From positions 2,378-13,899 of the forward strand of contig DORI01000190.1 in the NCBI GenBank assembly GCA_003512365.1: a stretch of 11,522 nucleotides of DNA. The letters are read 5' to 3'. Below the pieces are notes generated by a model. It saw only the letters and a program-made list of their open reading frames with translations, was not told the DNA's origin and did no database searches. The DNA is from Crocinitomicaceae bacterium. Lineage in GTDB: Bacteria; Bacteroidota; Bacteroidia; Flavobacteriales_D; Crocinitomicaceae. Shown one piece after another: positions 6,837-11,522 of this stretch (positions within the stretch are counted from its first letter, which is position 1; each line of letters opens with the position of its first letter). Made by a program: the position numbers and the translations under genes.

Positions 6837-7415
6837 ATGAGCAACATTTGGGATAAAATTAGTTATAGGTTAGCAAAGTTAAATCTGTTTATCTACAAGC
6901 CTAGGATGCTCTCTTACAATCGGAATTTTCAAAAGGAGAAAGTAGTCGGTTTAAGAATTGGGAATACCACCTTTGTTGATAGTCCTAAAAATCTAATTAC
7001 TGAAGATTTCGTTTACATAGGGCATCATAATTTTATTGAGGCGAGTAACACGATTAAAATTGGAAAAGGTTGTCAAATAACATCTTTTGTATCCCTTACT
7101 TCTCATTCTAGTCACCAATCAATTAGGCTTTACGGATCACATTATACCAAAGTATCCGAACATATTGGATATGAAAAAGGACCTATCGAAATTGGAGCGT
7201 TTTCTTTTGTAGGTCCGTTTAGTGTAATAATGCCGAACACCAAAATCGGAAAAGGTTGTGTAATAGCTGCCCATTCTTATGTAAAAGGGGAGTTTCCTGA
7301 TTATTCCATCATTTCCGGAAATCCTGCAAAAATAGTCGGGGATACAAGGGAGAAGGATGAAGTATATTTGGAAAGTCATCCGGAACTTCAGAAATACTAC
7401 ATGAGCGAACAATGA
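6837..7415 (+). CDS. Acyltransferase with left-handed beta-helix (hexapeptide repeat), probable sugar O- or N-acetyltransferase
   Basis: The 192-residue cytoplasmic protein shows hexapeptide-repeat sequence: FVYIGHHNFIEA (58-69), IKIGKGCQI (73-81), then IEIGAFSFVGPFSVIMPNTK (117-136), IGKGCVIAAHSYV (137-149) and the usual cap GNPAKIVGD (161-169). This is the trimeric left-handed beta-helix fold that binds acyl-CoA between subunits. SLTSHSSH (86-93) contains His90 and His93, either of which could be the catalytic base found in the XAT/WbbJ-like group. The length is close to that of single-domain family members. In this operon it most likely acetylates a sugar of the repeat unit or a nucleotide sugar; the acceptor is unknown. 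ATG 6837 is preferred over a TTG 42 bases upstream that would overlap the previous gene. The stop overlaps the next start by 4 nt (7412-7415). Confidence 0.88.
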   Translation: MSNIWDKISYRLAKLNLFIYKPRMLSYNRNFQKEKVVGLRIGNTTFVDSPKNLITEDFVYIGHHNFIEASNTIKIGKGCQITSFVSLTSHSSHQSIRLYGSHYTKVSEHIGYEKGPIEIGAFSFVGPFSVIMPNTKIGKGCVIAAHSYVKGEFPDYSIISGNPAKIVGDTREKDEVYLESHPELQKYYMSEQ

Positions 7416-8449
7416 CCAAATTGCTTGTAATTAGCTCGAATTCAATTCATACCTTCAATTTTATTGATTTGGTAACATCTCATTTTGATGAAATCTTATT
7501 GCTAACCAATAATGAAAACCTCGAACACGAGGTGTCTCAAGAAACAGCTGATTTTCATTTTTCTCCACGTTCATTGCTAATTACTCCAAGGAAAATCCGT
7601 GAAATCGTAAATAATTTCAAGCCTACTCATATCCATGTACATCAAGCCAATAGCTATGCATTTTACACCGCATTAGCCTTAGGGAAAAGGAAAAACATGG
7701 TGTTGACAGCTTGGGGCAGTGATATTTTTATTCTTCCGAAGCGAAATTTGTTTTGGAAAAAAATAGTTCAATTCTCGGTTAATCGGTTTTCATTTCTAAC
7801 GGCAGACTCTCAGCATTTAGCTGATGAAATGCAAAAATTGTGTTATTCAAATGATTCAAAAATAACAGTTGTTAATTTTGGAATAGATTTACAGCCAGTT
7901 AGATGCGATAAAGAACCAATATTTTATTCCAATCGATTGCACAAACCTCTATACAGAATAGACAAGGTAATTGAAGGGTTTCATAAGTTTATAACCAATA
8001 ACGAGGATCAAAAATGGAAGTTGGTCATTGGTGCTACCGGAGACCAAACAGAAAATTTAAAGGAACAGGTAATTGCCTTAGGATTGTCAGATCGAGTTGA
8101 GTTTGTAGGTTGGGTAAATGCTGAGATTAATCGAGCTTGGTATGCGCGCTCTACTTATTGGTTGTCTGTTCCCACATCAGACGCAACAAGCATTAGTCTT
8201 TTGGAAGCAATGGCGTATGGTTGTGTTCCCATTTTATCGGATTTGCCCTCCAACAAAGAGTGGGTAGAATCTGGTGTGAACGGTTTGATTATAAGCGAAC
8301 TCGAATTAGAAGGGAATTATTTGCCGAAAATAAACTCGGTTGATGTAAAAAAAGCAATTGTTATAAACAAGGAAATCATTGAGCAAAGAGGAACTAAGGA
8401 GGCCAACAGTCAAAAATTCATTGATATTTACGATCAAATATCACGATGA
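7412..8449 (+). CDS. Glycosyltransferase family 4 (GT-B fold), first copy
   Basis: The 345-residue product is expected to transfer a sugar from a nucleotide donor to the lipid-linked glycan at the cytoplasmic face, probably with retention of configuration as in GT4. The N-terminal Rossmann-like domain (about 1-155) has the acceptor-side segment THIHVHQANSYAF (72-84) and TAWGSDIFILPK (99-110). The C-terminal donor domain (about 165-340) has YRIDKVIEGFHKF (181-193), LVIGATGDQ (204-212), VEFVGWV (229-235) and SLLEAMAYGCVPILSD (262-277). In the position of the family E-x7-E motif there is Asp257-x7-Glu265, a conservative change at the first acidic residue. The protein is somewhat shorter than many GT4 enzymes (about 370) but seems complete. 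It overlaps the genes on both sides by 4 nt. Donor and acceptor cannot be assigned. Confidence 0.9.
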   Translation: MTKLLVISSNSIHTFNFIDLVTSHFDEILLLTNNENLEHEVSQETADFHFSPRSLLITPRKIREIVNNFKPTHIHVHQANSYAFYTALALGKRKNMVLTAWGSDIFILPKRNLFWKKIVQFSVNRFSFLTADSQHLADEMQKLCYSNDSKITVVNFGIDLQPVRCDKEPIFYSNRLHKPLYRIDKVIEGFHKFITNNEDQKWKLVIGATGDQTENLKEQVIALGLSDRVEFVGWVNAEINRAWYARSTYWLSVPTSDATSISLLEAMAYGCVPILSDLPSNKEWVESGVNGLIISELELEGNYLPKINSVDVKKAIVINKEIIEQRGTKEANSQKFIDIYDQISR

Positions 8450-9564
8450 GAAAAATTCATATTTGTCATATAACAACTGTTCATAAAGATGGCGATGTCC
8501 GAATCTTTCACAAAATGTGTTGTTCTTTAGCAAAAGATGCTAGTTTCGAAGTCTCATGCATTGTTCCAAATGTTGAAAACAGAACGGTTGAAAACGTACG
8601 AATCGTAAGTTTTCGGTCAGAAATAGAAAATAGGCGCAAGCGAATTAGCGAAGCGGGAAAAAAAGCGCTCTCCACGGCTTTAAAATTAAAAGCAGATATC
8701 TACCATCTTCACGATCCAGAACTCCTCAGAATCGCTTTAAAATTGAAAAAAAAGACCAATTCAGTAGTTATTTTCGATTCTCATGAGGATGTTCCCCAAC
8801 AAATTCTCGACAAATATTGGATTCCGACCTATCAACGGAGATTAATTTCATGGGCTTTTTCTAAGTATCAACGGTTTGTGTGCGCGAGAATTGATGGTGT
8901 CATTTCAGTTACACCCATCATTTGCCAAAAATTCATGACTTACCAAAAAAATGTAGAACTTGTTGCTAATTTTCCAGATATCAGTGAGTTGGAAGATTAT
9001 GAAAAAAGTGCTTTTGGTCCAACCATTTGCTACGTTGGTGGAATCTTCAAAACCAGAGGAATTATCGAATTAGTTAAGGCAATAGAACAAATTGAGGTGA
9101 CCTTATTATTGGCAGGGACTTTTGAGTCGGAGGAACTTGAGGCGAATGTGCGCTCATTGCCAGGATGGAGAAAGGTAGAATTCTATGGTCATGTCGGAAG
9201 AAATGATATCATTCAATTATTGAAAAAAAGTGAAATCGGAATAGTTACTTTACATCCTACATCAAGTTATGTGGAGGCTTACCCCATAAAAATGTTCGAA
9301 TATATGGCAATGAAGAATGCTGTCTTAGCTAGTGATTTTCCCATTTGGAGGTCAATAGTTGAAGGAGCCGATTGTGGTGAACTGGTCGATCCCCTTGAAG
9401 TTAAAGAAATTGCACGAAAGATAAAAGAAATGTTGGATAACCCCGATAAAACAAGAGCAATGGGTACTAATGGCGCCATTGCTGCACGCGAAACTTATCA
9501 GTGGAGTCGTGAATATGAGAAATTAAAAGCATTCTATTTACGACTTTCAAATCAGCCTAAATGA
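8446..9564 (+). CDS. Glycosyltransferase family 4 (GT-B fold), second copy
   Basis: The 372-residue product has a GT-B layout unlike its upstream neighbour. The N-terminal domain shows HITTVHKDGDVRIFHKMCCS (8-27), DIYHLHDPELL (84-94) and FDSHEDVPQQIL (110-121), a set I recognise from Bacteroidota GT4 enzymes of capsule and O-antigen loci. The donor domain shows CYVGGIFKTRGIIELVKAI (195-213), LLAGTF (221-226), VEFYGHVGR (244-252) and IGIVTLHPTSSYVEAYPIKM (264-283), running into FEYMAMKNAVLASD (284-297). The family motif Glu277-x7-Glu285 is intact. It probably adds one sugar of the repeat unit at the inner face of the inner membrane; the sugar is not readable from sequence. The start overlaps the upstream stop and the stop overlaps the downstream start, both as ATGA. 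Confidence 0.92.
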   Translation: MRKIHICHITTVHKDGDVRIFHKMCCSLAKDASFEVSCIVPNVENRTVENVRIVSFRSEIENRRKRISEAGKKALSTALKLKADIYHLHDPELLRIALKLKKKTNSVVIFDSHEDVPQQILDKYWIPTYQRRLISWAFSKYQRFVCARIDGVISVTPIICQKFMTYQKNVELVANFPDISELEDYEKSAFGPTICYVGGIFKTRGIIELVKAIEQIEVTLLLAGTFESEELEANVRSLPGWRKVEFYGHVGRNDIIQLLKKSEIGIVTLHPTSSYVEAYPIKMFEYMAMKNAVLASDFPIWRSIVEGADCGELVDPLEVKEIARKIKEMLDNPDKTRAMGTNGAIAARETYQWSREYEKLKAFYLRLSNQPK

Positions 9565-10793
9565 TATTAAGTCGTTTATCCAGTCTTCAAAGAAATATGA
9601 CCTTCGCTGATCTGGGCCTTGCTTGGATTATTTTCTTCTCAATCGTTTATCAAAAAATTGTCCCAATTGGTTTTGGATTAATGCTTCTTTCTTTGGTCTT
9701 TCAGAGGGGAAAAATCACAAAAACTGAACTGAATTATTTTTTCATCAAAGGTCCATCATTGTGGTTTGTTTTGTATTATTTTTTATTGGTGATTGGTTTA
9801 TTGTGGACTGAAAATCAATCTTTTGCCATGTCGAAATTAGAGAATAAATTAGCTTTTATTCTACTGCCAATACTTCTGTTTTATACTGTCCGCAAATGGA
9901 ATAATTTTGAATGGAAGCAACTTCTTATTTGCGCTTTACTTTTGGCATTGGTCATGAATGAAATATTGGCCATGTGGAGATATATCGGACAAACAGAAAA
10001 TTCGTGGCAGTTTGAGTTTTTATCCTCTCGATTTTCAATTTTTATGCATCGTAGTTACTTTGCATGCTACCTCATTATTGGGATAATTTTGCTATTTGAG
10101 AAGGTGCGAAGAGACTTTTCAATTTCTACAATAGCTCTCCTTTGTTTTTTTAGTGTTGGTGTATTACAAACAGAGTCGAAAGCCGGTATTTTGTGCTTGT
10201 TTTTGGTATTGGCAGTTCAATTTTTTTCTTTTTTGAAATTAAAACAAAAAAAGTTCAATTGGATAATGATGTTTTCTATTTTCCTATTTTCTTCGTTTTT
10301 ATTAATCAATAACCCAATAAAGTCAAGGTTTGAGACTATGTTTAGTGCAATTGGAAATATTCAAACAAAAAATAATAAATCCATCGAAAGTAATGCGGCT
10401 AGAATTTTAATGTGGAATGCATCTTGGAATGTTTGGAAAGAAAATTTTTTAATTGGAACAGGAACCGGTGATTACAATGATGAGCTTGTCGCTTACAACA
10501 AATCAAAGAATAACCTGGGTATAGTGAAAGAAGAATTAAATTCTCACAATCAATTCTTAAATACTGCGGTTCAATTGGGAATTTTAGGTCTGAGCGTTCT
10601 AGTTTTTATATTTATTTCTAGTTATTATCACTCCGAAAGAAGTATTTCCCATTTATTAATATTAATAGTGTTCTTACTTAATTTTTTAGTTGAATCTTTT
10701 CTTGAAACGCAAGCAGGGATAGTTCTTTTTTGTACTTTATTGCTATTATTTTATTCAAGAAAAAAGGATGATAAATTATCGATAACAAACTAA
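9561..10793 (+). CDS. O-antigen ligase/polymerase family membrane protein (WaaL/Wzy-like), second copy
   Basis: The 410-residue polytopic protein has about 10-12 hydrophobic segments. It belongs to the same broad family as the gene at 5543 but is clearly different in sequence. Recognisable segments are SLWFVLYYFLLVIGLLWTEN (66-85), FMHRSYFACYLIIGI (161-175), TESKAGILCLFLVLA (204-218), and a large loop with RILMWNASWNVWKENFLIGT (281-300), then GTGDY (301-305) and NSHNQFLNTAVQLGILGL (327-344). The loop His329 in SHNQFL matches the region of the catalytic His of WaaL ligases. The C-terminal ESFLETQAGIVLF (378-390) resembles the ExxLExQxG motif common in Bacteroidota O-antigen ligase proteins. 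These features lean towards a ligase, but a second polymerase is possible. The start is ATG 9561, in the ATGA overlap; an internal ATG at 9597 is less likely. The next gene begins 1 nt after the stop. Confidence 0.85.
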   Translation: MILSRLSSLQRNMTFADLGLAWIIFFSIVYQKIVPIGFGLMLLSLVFQRGKITKTELNYFFIKGPSLWFVLYYFLLVIGLLWTENQSFAMSKLENKLAFILLPILLFYTVRKWNNFEWKQLLICALLLALVMNEILAMWRYIGQTENSWQFEFLSSRFSIFMHRSYFACYLIIGIILLFEKVRRDFSISTIALLCFFSVGVLQTESKAGILCLFLVLAVQFFSFLKLKQKKFNWIMMFSIFLFSSFLLINNPIKSRFETMFSAIGNIQTKNNKSIESNAARILMWNASWNVWKENFLIGTGTGDYNDELVAYNKSKNNLGIVKEELNSHNQFLNTAVQLGILGLSVLVFIFISSYYHSERSISHLLILIVFLLNFLVESFLETQAGIVLFCTLLLLFYSRKKDDKLSITN

Positions 10794-10794
10794 A

Positions 10795-11522
10795 ATGAAG
10801 ATACTTTTTTTAACGCAATATTATCCCCCTGAAATTGGAGCTCCTCAAAATAGGTTGCACGAATTGGCTGTTCGATTGAGAGCGCATGGCGTCGAAGTTG
10901 AAGTTCTCACTGCCCTTCCAAATTATCCAAAAATGGAGGTTCAGGAGAAGTATAAAAATGGAAAAAATCGCGAAGAAATCATTGACTCAATTCCAGTTCA
11001 TCGTTCGTGGATTTATGTGTCAAAATCAAAAGGAGTCATTTCTCGCTTGTTGAACTATTTTAGCTTTGTTTGGTCGTCCTATTGGCGAGGTAGAAAACTA
11101 GGCAACTTTGATTTTTTATTGGTAGAAAGTCCTCCTCTCTTTTTAGGGTATTCAGCTATGCGCTTATCGAAAAAATTAAATGCGAAACTTATTTTTAATG
11201 TAAGTGATCTTTGGCCTGAAAGTGCTGAAAAATTAGGTATTGTAACAAATGAACGCTTATTAAAACTGGCATATAACCTCGAGGCAATGTGTTACCAAAG
11301 GGCAACGTTGATAACGGGACAAACAGAGGGCATAGTTAACGATATTAATCAAAGGTTTCCGGAAGCTTCTTTGTATTGGTTACCCAATGGTGTCGATGTT
11401 GATTTTTACGACCCAGACAAGGTAAAACCCTCGAATTTCAGAGAAAAAAATGGATTTAATTCACAAGATGTTTTGTTTTTTTACGGCGGTATTCTCGGGC
11501 ACGCACAAGGACTTGAAGTAAT
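10795..11522 (+). CDS. Glycosyltransferase family 4, WbuB-like (3' end beyond the window)
   Basis: The frame opens at ATG 10795, one base after the upstream TAA, and stays open to the window edge, giving 242 residues. The N-terminal domain shows MKILFLTQYYPPEIGAPQNR (1-20), PNYPKM (42-47), VESPPLFLGYSAMRLSKKL (110-128) and FNVSDLWPESAEKLGI (134-149), then LITGQTEGI (172-180) and LPNGVDVDFYDP (196-207). This pattern is typical of the GT4 group annotated as WbuB-like, some members of which transfer N-acetylfucosamine-type sugars in O-antigen or capsule synthesis. The glycine-rich start of the donor domain, FFYGGILGHAQGLEV (228-242), is just visible; the E-x7-E motif lies beyond the edge. The specific sugar is not established here. 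It is the last visible gene of the operon, and the cluster continues to the right. Confidence 0.9.
   Translation, partial: MKILFLTQYYPPEIGAPQNRLHELAVRLRAHGVEVEVLTALPNYPKMEVQEKYKNGKNREEIIDSIPVHRSWIYVSKSKGVISRLLNYFSFVWSSYWRGRKLGNFDFLLVESPPLFLGYSAMRLSKKLNAKLIFNVSDLWPESAEKLGIVTNERLLKLAYNLEAMCYQRATLITGQTEGIVNDINQRFPEASLYWLPNGVDVDFYDPDKVKPSNFREKNGFNSQDVLFFYGGILGHAQGLEV

Noticed and set aside
7137..7412. 91-codon minus-strand frame opposite the acyltransferase
   Set aside because: It is antisense to clear hexapeptide repeats, with no start signal or family.
9279..9479. 66-codon minus-strand frame opposite the second GT4
   Set aside because: It is antisense to the conserved donor-binding region, whose constraint explains the open frame.

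Overview
The window reads as a chromosomal segment of a low-GC Bacteroidota bacterium, most likely Flavobacteriales. The reasons are the rplQ-carA-eno gene order, A-rich start regions without Shine-Dalgarno sequences, and upstream octamers matching the TAnnTTTG -7 element of this phylum. The genus cannot be fixed from this sequence alone.

The left part (1-3298) is housekeeping. It holds the acidic C-terminal tail of a probable ribosomal protein L17 (cut by the window edge), a strong intrinsic terminator, then carA (small subunit of carbamoyl-phosphate synthase) and eno (enolase) 3 nt apart. A Nudix hydrolase follows, apparently starting at TTG and overlapped at its 5' end by a 20-codon hydrophobic mini-ORF. 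On the minus strand, meeting the Nudix gene tail to tail with a 4-nt gap, is a 3-hydroxybutyryl-CoA dehydrogenase (3303-4196).

The right part (4245 to the window end) is a tightly packed plus-strand surface-polysaccharide operon. It encodes a Wzx-type flippase, a first Wzy/WaaL-type membrane protein, a left-handed beta-helix acyltransferase, two GT4 glycosyltransferases, a second O-antigen ligase/polymerase-family protein, and a third GT4 glycosyltransferase running off the edge. Four of the six junctions are 4-nt ATGA overlaps; the other two are gaps of 4 nt and 1 nt. The 48-bp divergent region 4197-4244 carries a TAnnTTTG-like element for each direction, and the plus-strand one is so close to the flippase ATG that the operon mRNA may be leaderless.

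Together the operon supplies the late steps of a lipid-linked glycan pathway: sugar addition on the cytoplasmic face, O-acylation, flipping, and polymerisation and/or ligation in the periplasm. The initiating phosphoglycosyltransferase, nucleotide-sugar enzymes and export genes are not in the window. I see no RNA genes, insertion sequences, CRISPR arrays or phage genes, and no clearly new biological system. The most interesting points are the paired Wzy/WaaL-family proteins, the possible leaderless operon start, and the mini-ORF before the Nudix gene.
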